DNA of 64,000 nucleotides from Polaribacter dokdonensis (GTDB lineage: Bacteria; Bacteroidota; Bacteroidia; Flavobacteriales; Flavobacteriaceae). Where the stretch lies: the NCBI RefSeq assembly GCF_024362345.1, contig NZ_CP101505.1, forward strand, positions 3,023,454 to 3,087,453, read 5' to 3'. The first letter of the stretch is position 1, and each line of letters opens with the position of its first letter. The position numbers were made by a program, and so were the translations under genes. This document shows positions 27,528 through 37,500 of this stretch, piece after piece. The notes under the pieces were generated by a model. The model had not been told where the DNA came from. It saw only the letters and a list, made by a program, of their open reading frames with translations, and searched no databases.

Positions 27528-28397
27528 ATGCAAAAAATTAAAAATTTAGCGTATTTATTGGCTTTAAGTCTTTTATTAAACTCTTGTGGTGAATACCAAA
27601 AAGTGTTAAATAAAGGTAGTGTAGAAGAAAAATACAAGATGGCCGTAAAAATGTACGAAACAAAAAAATTTAGCAAGGCATTGCGTTTGTTCGAAAAAAT
27701 TACACCAGCTTACAGAGGTAAACCACAAATGGAGCGTATTCAGTTTATGGTTGCACAGGCTAATTTTAATGTAAAAAATTATACAACTGCTGGGTATTAT
27801 TTTGATCGTTTTACAAAAAACTATCCAAGTAGTTCTAAGAATGAAGAAGCAGCTTTTTTATCTGCATATAGTTACAAGTTAGCATCACCAGTTTCGAGTA
27901 AAGATCCTACAGATACTAGAAAAGCATTAGAAGCTTTTCAGATGTTTATTAACAACTATCCAGATTCAGATAAAGTAGAAGAAGCTAATGAGAACTATAA
28001 AGAATTAAGATATAAATTACAGAAAAAATATTTCGATATTGCAAAAGTGTATTACACAACTGCAGATTATGATATGAGAAACTACAAAGCTGCAATACAA
28101 GCTTTTGATAATCTTTTATCAGATTATTTAGGTTCTGAATTTAAAGAAGAAGCTTTATATTACAGATTAAAAGCAGCTCATGATTTTGTGCTTAAAAGTA
28201 CAGAAAGAAGAAGACCAGAAAGAATTAAGGATGCTATTGAAGCATATGATAAATTAGTAAGAAATTACCCAGAATCTCAGTTTTTAGAAGACGCTAATGA
28301 AATGTTAGCTACATTACAAAAAGAAGAAGTAAGAGTAGCTGCACTTATGGCAAAAGTAAAAGAAATAGAAAAAGGTAAGGTTTTAAATAATAATTAA
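27528..28397 (+). CDS. bamD: Outer membrane protein assembly factor BamD
   Basis: The 289-residue lipoprotein has a signal peptide MQKIKNLAYLLALSLLLNSC (Cys at residue 20) and TPR repeats across about 30-270, with the motif pattern YETKKFSKALRLFEKI and RNYPESQFLEDANEML. It partners with BamA in inserting outer membrane beta-barrels. It starts the conserved Bacteroidetes run bamD-rpoZ-coaBC-DUF4835-recN. A -7-like box TAATTTTG ends five bases before the ATG, so the transcript may have almost no leader. Confidence 0.92.
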   Translation: MQKIKNLAYLLALSLLLNSCGEYQKVLNKGSVEEKYKMAVKMYETKKFSKALRLFEKITPAYRGKPQMERIQFMVAQANFNVKNYTTAGYYFDRFTKNYPSSSKNEEAAFLSAYSYKLASPVSSKDPTDTRKALEAFQMFINNYPDSDKVEEANENYKELRYKLQKKYFDIAKVYYTTADYDMRNYKAAIQAFDNLLSDYLGSEFKEEALYYRLKAAHDFVLKSTERRRPERIKDAIEAYDKLVRNYPESQFLEDANEMLATLQKEEVRVAALMAKVKEIEKGKVLNNN

Positions 28398-28401
28398 TAT
28401 T

Positions 28402-28722
28402 ATGGATTATAAAGATACAAAAGCAGCTATAAGTACTATTACTTATAACAAGAATGAGATTGAAGCACCTACTGAAAATATCTACGAAGCAATTTCTATT
28501 ATTGCTAAAAGAGCAAATCAAATTAATTCTGATTTAAAGAAAGAATTAGTAGATAAATTAGATGAGTTTGCTACTTATAATGATAGTTTAGAAGAAGTTT
28601 TTGAGAACAAAGAGCAAATAGAAGTTTCTAAATTTTACGAGCGTTTACCAAAGCCAACTGCAATTGCTGTAGAAGAATGGTTAAATGACAAAGTATATTA
28701 CAGAACTCCAGAAGCAGAATAA
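28402..28722 (+). CDS. rpoZ: RNA polymerase omega subunit (Bacteroidetes type)
   Basis: The 106-residue protein is longer and more divergent than the E. coli omega. It has the flavobacterial pattern TENIYEAISIIAKRANQINS at about 25-44 and ends with SKFYERLPKPTAIAVEEWL. It assists assembly and stability of RNA polymerase. It lies 4 bases after bamD and 3 before coaBC. The conserved neighbourhood supports the call more than sequence similarity alone. Confidence 0.88.
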   Translation: MDYKDTKAAISTITYNKNEIEAPTENIYEAISIIAKRANQINSDLKKELVDKLDEFATYNDSLEEVFENKEQIEVSKFYERLPKPTAIAVEEWLNDKVYYRTPEAE

Positions 28723-28725
28723 ACC

Positions 28726-29937
28726 ATGTCTGTTTTAAGTGGTAAAAAAATTCTTTTAGGTATTACTGCAGGAATTGCTGCTTATAAAACAGCCAGTTTA
28801 GTTCGCTTACTTATAAAATTAGACGCAGATGTTAAAGTTATTATGACACCTGCGTCTAAAGATTTTATAACACCTCTTACACTTTCCACACTTTCTAAAA
28901 ACCCTGTTAACTCTACTTTTTATGATAAAGAAGATGAAAACGAGGTTTGGAACAACCATGTAGATTTAGGTCTTTGGGCAGATTATTTTTTAATTGCTCC
29001 AGCCACTGCAAATACATTGGCTAAAATGGCAAATGGTATTTGCGATAATTTATTATTAGCAACTTACTTATCTGCAAAATGTCCAGTTTATTTTGCACCT
29101 GCAATGGATTTGGATATGTATAAACATCCATCAACCATAGAAAGTTTATCTAAACTTCAATCCTTTAAAAACATTATGATTCCTGCTACTTCTGGAGAAC
29201 TAGCTAGTGGCTTAGTTGGCGAAGGTAGAATGGCTGAGCCAGAAGATATTGTTTCATTTATAGAGAAAGATGTATTTTCTAAATTACCTTTAAAAGGTAA
29301 AAAGGTATTAATTACTGCTGGGCCAACTTACGAGGCAATAGATCCTGTGCGTTTTATAGGTAATCATTCTTCAGGTAAAATGGGTTTTGCAATTGCTAAA
29401 ACTGCTGCAAATCTAGGTGCAGAAGTATATTTAATTTCTGGACCAAGTCATCAACAGATTAAACATTCATTAATACATAGAATTAATGTAGTTTCTGCAG
29501 AAGAAATGTATGCAGAAGCACATAATTATTTTAAAGATGTAGATATAGCAATATTATCTGCAGCAGTTGCAGATTATAAGCCAAAAAATGTTGTAGATCA
29601 GAAAATAAAAAAGAAAGATGCTTCGTTAACTATTGAGTTAGCACCAACAAAAGATATTTTAGCATCTCTTGGAGCTATCAAAAAGCAACAATTCTTAGTA
29701 GGTTTTGCTTTAGAGACGAATAATGAATTAGAAAATGCAAAAAATAAAATAAAGCGTAAAAATTTAGACGCTATTGTTTTAAACTCACTCAGAGATAAAG
29801 GTGCAGGTTTTGCAACGAATACAAATAAAATTACTATTATTGATAAAGATTTTAATGAGAAACCATTTAATTTAAAATCTAAAAATGAGGTTGCTAAAGA
29901 TATCATCAACGAAATTATAATTAAGCTACATGCGTAA
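28726..29937 (+). CDS. coaBC: Bifunctional phosphopantothenoylcysteine decarboxylase / phosphopantothenate-cysteine ligase
   Basis: The 403-residue coenzyme A pathway enzyme has two parts. The N-terminal FMN decarboxylase half at about 1-185 has the catalytic His in NHVDLGLWADYFLIAPATA and the substrate-clamp motif PAMDLDMY. The C-terminal ligase half at about 190-403 begins KKVLITAGPTYEAIDPVRFI with GNHSSGKMG. The PAMDLDMY motif has Asp and Tyr where E. coli has Asn and Trp. It overlaps the DUF4835 gene by 8 bases. Confidence 0.94.
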   Translation: MSVLSGKKILLGITAGIAAYKTASLVRLLIKLDADVKVIMTPASKDFITPLTLSTLSKNPVNSTFYDKEDENEVWNNHVDLGLWADYFLIAPATANTLAKMANGICDNLLLATYLSAKCPVYFAPAMDLDMYKHPSTIESLSKLQSFKNIMIPATSGELASGLVGEGRMAEPEDIVSFIEKDVFSKLPLKGKKVLITAGPTYEAIDPVRFIGNHSSGKMGFAIAKTAANLGAEVYLISGPSHQQIKHSLIHRINVVSAEEMYAEAHNYFKDVDIAILSAAVADYKPKNVVDQKIKKKDASLTIELAPTKDILASLGAIKKQQFLVGFALETNNELENAKNKIKRKNLDAIVLNSLRDKGAGFATNTNKITIIDKDFNEKPFNLKSKNEVAKDIINEIIIKLHA

Positions 29938-30820
29938 TCTATTAGTGCTTTTTATTTTGTTATTGTTTGCCAATGAAATTAATTCGCAAGAATTAAATTG
30001 TTCGGTAAAAATAAATTACGAGCAAATTGCTGGTTCTAATAGGCAAGTATTTGTAACCTTAGAAAATGCATTATCAGAATTTATCAATAAAACAAAATGG
30101 ACAGACAGAGTTGTTCAGGCAGAGGAAAGAGTAGATTGTGCAATGAACATAATTATTACCTCTAGAAACGATAATACTTTTAATGCAACTTTACAAGTGC
30201 AATCTTCAAGACCAATTTATGGCTCAAGTTATTTAACACCTATACTAAATATTAAGGATAACGATTTTACATTTCGTTACAATGAGTTTGATCCTTTAAA
30301 CTATAATAGAAACGCTTTTGATAGTAATTTAATTTCTACCATTGTTTTTTATGTATATACCATTTTAGGAGTAGATGCAGATACCTTCTCAAAATTTGGT
30401 GGAGATTTCGAATTAAAAGAAGCACAGAATGTGATGTTACAAGCACAGCAAAGTGGGTTAGCTTCTTGGCAAAATGTGGTTGGTAAACAAAATCGCTATT
30501 TGTTGATAGATAATATATTAGCTCCTAAACTTAAAAAGTATAGAGAGGTACTTTACGATTATCATATAAAAGGAATGGACAATTTTGTATCGAACAAAGA
30601 GTTTGCAAAACAGACTATAGAAGCCAGTGTGCTTTCTATGGAGCAACTTTTTAATAAAACAGTAGGTAACTATTTGATTAGAATCTTTTTTGATGCCAAA
30701 GCCAATGAGATTGTAAATATTTATTCAGATGGACCAAGAACTAAAAATAGTTCTAATGTTAGTAGAACCTTAAAAAGAATTTCTCCAAATAATAATGCAA
30801 AGTGGAGAAATATTGAGTAA
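29930..30820 (+). CDS. DUF4835 family periplasmic protein
   Basis: The 296-residue product has a cleavable signal peptide (MRNLLVLFILLLFANEINSQ) and conserved DUF4835 blocks: VFVTLENALSEFINKTKW at about 40-57 and FRYNEFDPLNYNRNAFDSNL at about 113-132. It is exported to the periplasm or outer membrane. The family is almost universally between coaBC and recN in Bacteroidetes, but its role is unknown to me. Overlap with coaBC implies coupling. Confidence 0.85.
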   Translation: MRNLLVLFILLLFANEINSQELNCSVKINYEQIAGSNRQVFVTLENALSEFINKTKWTDRVVQAEERVDCAMNIIITSRNDNTFNATLQVQSSRPIYGSSYLTPILNIKDNDFTFRYNEFDPLNYNRNAFDSNLISTIVFYVYTILGVDADTFSKFGGDFELKEAQNVMLQAQQSGLASWQNVVGKQNRYLLIDNILAPKLKKYREVLYDYHIKGMDNFVSNKEFAKQTIEASVLSMEQLFNKTVGNYLIRIFFDAKANEIVNIYSDGPRTKNSSNVSRTLKRISPNNNAKWRNIE

Positions 30821-30880
30821 TTTTTTCTTTTAATTTTCTAATTTTATTTCACTAATTTTAACCTATAAAAATTAGTACAC

Positions 30881-32533
30881 TTGCTTACACAACTTTCTAT
30901 TAATAACTATGCTTTAATCAATCAATTAGCCATTGATTTTTCTTCTGGTTTATCTATAATTACTGGAGAAACTGGTGCAGGTAAATCCATTTTATTGGGT
31001 GCATTAGGCTTGGTTTTAGGGAATAGAGCAGATTTATCATCTCTAAAAGATACCTCAAGAAAATGTGTGGTAGAAGCCAAGGTTGCTATAGAAAATTATA
31101 ACTTAAAAGCTTTTTTTAACGAAGTAGATTTAGATTACGAAGCAGAAACAATTATTAGAAGAGAAATTTTACCTTCAGGTAAATCTAGAGCTTTCGTAAA
31201 TGATACACCTGTTAAACTTAGTGTTTTAAACGAGTTGAGAGTAAAATTAATAGATGTGCATTCACAGCATCAAACCATGCAATTGTCAGATAATAGTTTT
31301 CAGTTTACAATTTTAGATGCACTTGCAAAAAATCAAAGCGAATTAGAGAAGTACGTTGTACATTTCAAAAAACTAAATCAGTTAAAAAAGGAATTTCAAG
31401 AATTAGAACAAGCTCAAAAAGAGGCCAATCAAAAACACGATTATAATTTACATTTGTTTAATGAGTTAGATGAAGCAAATGTAAAGGTAGATGAGCAAGA
31501 AGAGTTAGAAGAAAAGCTAGAAAAACTTAATAACATAGAAGATATAAAGCTTAATCTTTCAGAAGCTTTAGAAATATCAGAAAATGAAGAAATTGGGCTA
31601 CAGAATTTACTCTCTACATTAGAGAATAGATTGTCTAAAATATCTTCTTTTTCTAAAGAATATCAGAGTCTATCAGAAAGAATCACTTCAGTAAAAATTG
31701 AGTTCGATGATATTGTTGCAGAATTAGAAAATGCAAATGATAATGTAGATTTCAATCCTAATGAAATTGAGGAATTAAATGACAGGCTTCAATTAATCTA
31801 TAATTTACAGAAAAAGCATTATGTAAATTCTAACCAAGAGCTACTAACTATTCTAGAAGAATTGGCAGACAAAGTTTCTCAAGTAGAAAATGCAGAGGAA
31901 ACTATCAATAATAAAAAGAAGGAGATTGAAATTGTATCAAAAAAATTAGATGCAATTGCTTTAATCATCACAAAAAATAGAACAAAAGCAATACCTAATT
32001 TAACCAAAGAATTAGAAACACTTTTAGCAGATTTAGGAATGGAAAACGCTCGTTTTTCTATAAAAGTAAAACCTACAACTTCTTATTTTACCAATGGTAA
32101 AGATGAACTTTCGTTTTTATTTTCAGCAAATAAAGGAGGAAATTTCGGTGAATTAAAAAAAGTGGCTTCAGGTGGAGAGTTATCTAGAATAATGCTTTCA
32201 GTAAAAAAAGTGTTATCTGCAAATACACAATTACCAACTATTATTTTCGATGAAATAGATACAGGTGTTTCAGGAGAGGTTTCTAATAAAATAGCTGCTA
32301 TAATGCAACAAATGAGTAAAAATATGCAAGTAATTGCAATTACTCATTTACCACAAATTGCAGCAAAAGGTAATAACCATTACAAAGTATTTAAGAAGGA
32401 AATTAAGGGTGTAACTACAACCAACTTAAAACAACTTTCTACAGAAGAAAGAGTGGTAGAAATAGCAGAAATGTTAAGTGGTAAAGACATTTCAGATTCA
32501 GCTTTAACGCATGCAAAAGAGTTATTAAATTAA
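30881..32533 (+). CDS. recN: DNA repair ATPase RecN
   Basis: The 550-residue SMC-like protein acts in double-strand break repair. Walker A GETGAGKS lies at about 28-35, a long coiled coil covers about 150-360, and the C-terminal half has signature ASGGELSRIML and Walker B TIIFDEIDTGVSGEV near 465. The start is TTG at 30881: the canonical N-terminus (M)LTQLSINNYALI aligns exactly there and no ATG lies near. It is the last gene of the bamD run. Confidence 0.93.
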   Translation: MLTQLSINNYALINQLAIDFSSGLSIITGETGAGKSILLGALGLVLGNRADLSSLKDTSRKCVVEAKVAIENYNLKAFFNEVDLDYEAETIIRREILPSGKSRAFVNDTPVKLSVLNELRVKLIDVHSQHQTMQLSDNSFQFTILDALAKNQSELEKYVVHFKKLNQLKKEFQELEQAQKEANQKHDYNLHLFNELDEANVKVDEQEELEEKLEKLNNIEDIKLNLSEALEISENEEIGLQNLLSTLENRLSKISSFSKEYQSLSERITSVKIEFDDIVAELENANDNVDFNPNEIEELNDRLQLIYNLQKKHYVNSNQELLTILEELADKVSQVENAEETINNKKKEIEIVSKKLDAIALIITKNRTKAIPNLTKELETLLADLGMENARFSIKVKPTTSYFTNGKDELSFLFSANKGGNFGELKKVASGGELSRIMLSVKKVLSANTQLPTIIFDEIDTGVSGEVSNKIAAIMQQMSKNMQVIAITHLPQIAAKGNNHYKVFKKEIKGVTTTNLKQLSTEERVVEIAEMLSGKDISDSALTHAKELLN

Positions 32534-32585
32534 GTATCTTTGCTGCATCAACTAAAAAATAACCAGTAAACGAATATCTAGTATT

Positions 32586-33401
32586 ATGTACAATTTATTA
32601 AAAGGAAAAAGAGGAATAATTTTTGGAGCTTTAAATGAGCAATCAATTGCTTGGAAAGTAGCAGAAAGAGCACATGAAGAAGGTGCAACTTTCGTTTTAA
32701 CAAATGCACCAATTGCTTTAAGAATGGGTGAGTTAAATGCTTTAGCAGAAAAAACAAATTCTCAGGTTATTGGAGCAGATGCAACTTCTATGGATGATTT
32801 AAACAATCTTGTAGAAAAATCTATGGAAATTCTAGGAGGTAAAATAGACTTTGTTTTACATTCAATTGGTATGTCTGTAAACGTTCGTAAAGGAAAGCAC
32901 TATACAGATCCAAAATATGATTTTACCACAAAAGGATGGGACATTTCTGCAGTATCTTTTCATAAAGTTATGAATGTGTTATATAACAAAAATGCCATGA
33001 GTGAGTGGGGTTCTATTGTTGCTTTAACATATATGGCTGCACAGAGAGTATTTCCAGACTATAATGATATGGCTGATAATAAAGCCTATTTAGAAAGTAT
33101 TGCACGTAGTTTTGGTTACTTCTTTGGTAGAGATCACAAAGTTCGTGTAAACACAATTTCTCAATCGCCAACACCAACTACTGCAGGTAGTGGAGTTAAA
33201 GGTTTTGATGGTTTTATAGAATATGCAGAAAAAATGAGTCCATTAGGTAATGCAACAGCTTTAGAATGTGCAGACTATACCATTACAATGTTCTCAGATT
33301 TAACTAAGAAAGTAACTTTACAGAACTTATTTCATGATGGAGGTTTCTCTAATATGGGTGTAAGTGATCCAGTTATGGATAAATTTGTGGGCGAAGAATA
33401 A
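32586..33401 (+). CDS. fabI: Enoyl-[acyl-carrier-protein] reductase (NADH)
   Basis: The 271-residue short-chain dehydrogenase-like enzyme carries out the last step of fatty acid elongation. The FabI-specific active site is visible as VFPDYNDMADNKAYLES (Tyr-x6-Lys) at about 157-173, with the cofactor loop GALNEQSIAWKVAERA near 15. It is the target class of triclosan-type inhibitors. A TATCTTTG box at 32535-32542 upstream could be its own promoter. A T-tailed hairpin lies downstream at 33516-33544. Confidence 0.94.
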   Translation: MYNLLKGKRGIIFGALNEQSIAWKVAERAHEEGATFVLTNAPIALRMGELNALAEKTNSQVIGADATSMDDLNNLVEKSMEILGGKIDFVLHSIGMSVNVRKGKHYTDPKYDFTTKGWDISAVSFHKVMNVLYNKNAMSEWGSIVALTYMAAQRVFPDYNDMADNKAYLESIARSFGYFFGRDHKVRVNTISQSPTPTTAGSGVKGFDGFIEYAEKMSPLGNATALECADYTITMFSDLTKKVTLQNLFHDGGFSNMGVSDPVMDKFVGEE

Positions 33402-33409
33402 AAGTATTT

Positions 33410-33486
33410 GAAGCAATTTCCTTCTTTCACTACTCGCTTTTTTCGGCTCTCAGAAGAGCTCAAACAAGTCGTTCAATCAGGGCTAA
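33410..33486. repeat. Interspersed (REP-like) intergenic element, type 2
   Basis: Reads GAAGCAATTTCCTTCTTTC at the left and TTCAATCAGGGCTAA at the right, with a small hairpin GCTCT / AGAGC at 33446-33459. I recall intergenic repeats in flavobacteria with ends of the form GAAGCnATTTCCTnCTTT and CAATCAGGGCTAA. Copy number must be tested genome-wide. An open frame covering it is spurious. Confidence 0.55.
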
Positions 33487-33515
33487 ACTTGTTTGCCAAC
33501 TATAGTAAAATATTA

Positions 33516-33544
33516 AAATGCAAATCTAATTTAGGTTTGCATTT
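33516..33544 (+). terminator. Intrinsic terminator after fabI
   Basis: Near-perfect inverted arms AAATGCAAATCTAA / TTAGGTTTGCATTT (one G-T wobble) are followed by a T-run. It lies downstream of fabI and the repeat element. Confidence 0.7.
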
Positions 33545-33586
33545 TTTGTATTTTTACAACAACTACAATAGTAAAATCAGTTTTCA

Positions 33587-34546
33587 TTGCAGAATATCAA
33601 ATTTTCTATCATTATTCCAGTATACAATCGTCCAAAAGAAATAGATGAATTGCTGGCTAGTTTAGTAACTCAAAATTTTGATGCCGAATTTGAAGTTCTA
33701 GTTATAGAAGATGGCTCGTCTGAAACATGTAAAGCTATAGTAGAAAGTTATAATTCTCAACTGAGCAATGTATCCTATCATTTTAAAGAAAATTCAGGAG
33801 CAGGAGCTAGTAGAAATTATGGTATGCAAAAAGCATTAGGTAATTACTTTATCATTTTAGATTCAGACGTAATTTTACATAAAAATTACTTATCAGAAGT
33901 TAAAAAGGCTTTAGAAGAAAACTATACAGATGCTTTTGGTGGGCCAGATGCTGCTCATAAAAGTTTTACATATTTACAAAAGGCTATTAACTATTCTATG
34001 ACTTCTGTATTAACCACAGGTGGAATTCGTGGTAAAAAACAGGCTGTAGGTAAGTTTCAACCAAGAAGTTTTAATCTAGGAATCTCTAAAATTGCCTTTG
34101 AAAAAACACAAGGTTTCTCTAAAATGAAAAATGGAGAAGATATAGAGCTTACTTTTAGATTGTGGGATAATGGTTTTAAAACACAATTAATAGACAAAGC
34201 TTTTGTTTATCATAAAAGAAGAAGTTCTATACCACAGTTTTACAAGCAAACGTTTGGTTTTGGAACTGCAAGGCCAATACTAAACAAGAAATTTCCATCA
34301 ACTGCAAAAATCACTTATTGGTTTCCAAGTTTATTTATTTTGGGTTTAGCTTTAGGTATAGTTCTAGCTTTATTTGGTAATGTATATCTGATTAGTTTCT
34401 ATTATTTATACTTTATAGCACTCTTGTTAGATGCTATTTTCAAAAACGGAATAATAGTTGGTTTTTTAGCTATATTTACTTCATTAACCCAATTTTTAGG
34501 GTATGGTTTAGGTTTCTTAAAAACACAATTTAATAACAATAACTAA
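33587..34546 (+). CDS. Family 2 glycosyltransferase, membrane-anchored
   Basis: The 319-residue enzyme starts at TTG 33587 (QNIKFSIIIPVYNRPKEI). The GT-A nucleotide-sugar domain covers about 5-220. The metal-binding motif is in YFIILDSDVIL at about 92, the acceptor-side motif is GEDIELTFRLWD at about 180, and two or three C-terminal membrane helices follow at about 245-310. It transfers a sugar to an unknown acceptor at the inner face of the membrane. It is 25 bases upstream of the secreted haloperoxidase-like gene, but no link can be read from sequence. Confidence 0.85.
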   Translation: MQNIKFSIIIPVYNRPKEIDELLASLVTQNFDAEFEVLVIEDGSSETCKAIVESYNSQLSNVSYHFKENSGAGASRNYGMQKALGNYFIILDSDVILHKNYLSEVKKALEENYTDAFGGPDAAHKSFTYLQKAINYSMTSVLTTGGIRGKKQAVGKFQPRSFNLGISKIAFEKTQGFSKMKNGEDIELTFRLWDNGFKTQLIDKAFVYHKRRSSIPQFYKQTFGFGTARPILNKKFPSTAKITYWFPSLFILGLALGIVLALFGNVYLISFYYLYFIALLLDAIFKNGIIVGFLAIFTSLTQFLGYGLGFLKTQFNNNN

Positions 34547-34571
34547 CACTTAATTTAAATTATAACTAAAC

Positions 34572-37500
34572 ATGCAATTTCAGAAAAATAGCTTTTATTT
34601 TTTAGTAATTGTATTTTTTGTGTTTGTTGATAATGTAAGTGCTCAAAAGCTTTTTAAAAGAGTAGATAGTACTATTGGCTTTCAAAATTTAAAAGAAAAT
34701 AATGGAGTTTCTGTGGCTGATTTTGATGGTGATTATGATCTAGATGTGTTTGTAGTTTCTGTATGGAAAGATGAATCAGGAATTGAAGCTACTAAAAGTA
34801 AACTGTATAGAAATAATGGTAATGGCTCATTTACAGATGTTACTGTTGGTTCTGGTTTGGAAAACTTATTGCCTACTGAAGATCTAGATGCAACTTATGA
34901 TAATTTCTTAGGACTAAAAGGGTACAAATTTGGTGCTTTTTGGGGTGATTATGACAATGATGGAGATCCAGATATATTTTTTACTTATTTATCTAAAGTT
35001 CAATTATTCGAAAATTTAGGGAATGGAAAGTTTAAAGAGATTACAGAAGCTTCAGGTATCACAAAATTAAATGATTGTGAAAATACAGGGGCTGTTTGGT
35101 TTGATTATGATAATGATAGCTTTTTAGATTTGTATATCGTAGATTGGAAAGGCTGTAATTCAAATACCCTATATCATAATAATGGAAATGGAACTTTTAG
35201 TGATGTTACTTCTTCTACAAATATAATTACTCAAATAGATTTACCTGGTTATACTCCTTTTCCTTTTGACTTTAATAATGATGGTTGGATGGATCTTTAC
35301 CTCACCAACGATTTACGTAAGCAGAATCAATTATTTATCAATAATAATGGTGAAAGTTTCACAGAAGCTGCTGCAGATTATGGTTTAGAAGCTAATTTTA
35401 ATGATATGGGTATTGCTATTGGCGATTATAATAAAGATGGTTATTTCGATTTTTATATATCTACTATCGCCAATAATTCTCTATTAAAAGGTAGTGAGAA
35501 TAATACCTATACCAATGTTGCAGAAGCGCTTTTAATAAATAATACCAATTTTTCATGGGGAACTAAATTTGGCGATTTTGATTTAGATGGTGATGAAGAT
35601 TTAATCGTTGTTAATGGTTTTAAAAATTCAAGTGAAGTAGAATATAACAATGTCTTTTTTGAAAATCAAATCAATAATAATGATGCTACATTTACTACTT
35701 CTCAAATAACAGGTATAGAAGATTTAACTGTTAGTGTAGAGGTTCTTGATTTCGATTATGATTTTGATGGCGATTTAGATCTCTTTGTAACCAATTCAGA
35801 TCGAAATTCATATTTCTACGAAAACACCAAAAGAGATGCATCTAATTTTAATATCTCTAAATGGTTTCAATTAAGTTTAGAGGGTACTTTATCTAATAGA
35901 GATGCAATTGGTACAAGAATTACTTTAATTACAGATAAAGATACTTATGTAAGATATTATAATGGAGTAGGATTTTTAGGGCAGAGTTTAAAACCTGTTC
36001 ATTTTGGATTAGATAATTCAACAATTATTGAAGAACTACAAATTAATTGGCCTTCAGGTCATGTGGATACTTACACTAATTTAGAGCTAAATACATTTGC
36101 AAAAGCAGTAGAAAATAATTCTTACACCCAATTAAATGTTCAGCCAGCCAATAAAATATCTGGTTGTACAGACCCAAATTCGTGTAATTATAATCCACAA
36201 GCTACCATAGATGATGGCTCTTGTAGTTATTTAGAAGTGTCTAATGTTATCAATGGAAACTCAAATCCAGCATACTTTAGTACTGAAAATTATACATTTA
36301 ATGCTCCAGAAAACTCAAATATTACTTGGCAAATAGAAGGAGGAAAACTCATAGATGGTCAAGGTACATCAGAAATAATAGTTGAATGGGAATTTAAAAG
36401 CGAAGGAAAAATTAGTGTAGTTATAGGCACTGAGACTTGTAAAAGTGAGCTAGTTACTCTTGATATAAGTATTAGTTTAGAGAATATTGCAGCAAACAAA
36501 TCAATTGCACGTATTTGGAATGAAGCTTTGCTAGAAGCGATTAGAGGCGATTTTGCAAGACCAACTATTCATGCTCGTAATTTGTTTCATACAAGTATTG
36601 CTTTATTTGATGCTTGGGCTGTTTACAGCGAAACTGCTACTCCTTATTTAATAGGCAAAATAGTCCATAATTTTACCAGTAACTTAGAAAATTTTACACC
36701 ACTTGAAGATATAGAAACTTCTAGAAAAAAAGCAATTAGTTATGCTGCTTATCGATTATTAAGTTATCGATTTAGAAATTCTCCTAGTAAAAATACAACA
36801 CAAGAAAAGTTAGATGATTTAATGAATCAACTAAACTATGATATAAATTTTACTAGCATAAACTATCAAGAAGGAAATGCTGCAGCATTAGGAAATTATG
36901 TTGCAGCAATAATTATTAGTTATGGAAATCAAGATGGGTCTAATGAATTATCAGATTTTGAAAATCAGTTTTACAAACCTTTAAATAAAGCTTTAGCTCC
37001 AGAAAATCCTGGAAACCCAGAAATAACAGATCCTAATAGATGGCAATCTCTTAGTTTAGATACGTACATCGATCAAAGTGGAAACTTGATTGAAGGTGAT
37101 GTTATTGATTTTTTAAGCCCTGAATGGGGTTCAGTAACTCCTTTTTCACTGAAAGAAAAAGATAAAATAGATGAAGTTAAAGAGGGTAATAACTATTCTG
37201 TTTATCATGATTTTGTAGCTCCTCCTTATCTAGATGAAGCAAATACAGAATCATCAAACTTCTATAAAAACGGATTTACTCAAGTTGCAATTTGGAGTAG
37301 TCATTTAGATCCTAATGATAATGTAATGTGGGATATTTCTCCTAAATCAATTGGTAATTTATCTTCAAATGATTTGCCAGAATCGTATTCCAATTACGAT
37401 AATTTTTATAATCGTTTTACAGGTGGTGATATTAGCGAAGGTCATTCATTAAACCCAATTACGAATACAAGTTATGCATCTCATACTGTTCCTAGAGGAG

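Noticed and set aside
27389-27676. Minus-strand open frame over the bamD start
   Set aside because: It is antisense to the bamD signal peptide and spacer, with no recognisable protein.
33408-33644. Plus-strand open frame of 78 codons after fabI
   Set aside because: It covers the repeat element, the terminator hairpin and the start of the glycosyltransferase in another frame. There is no start signal or family.
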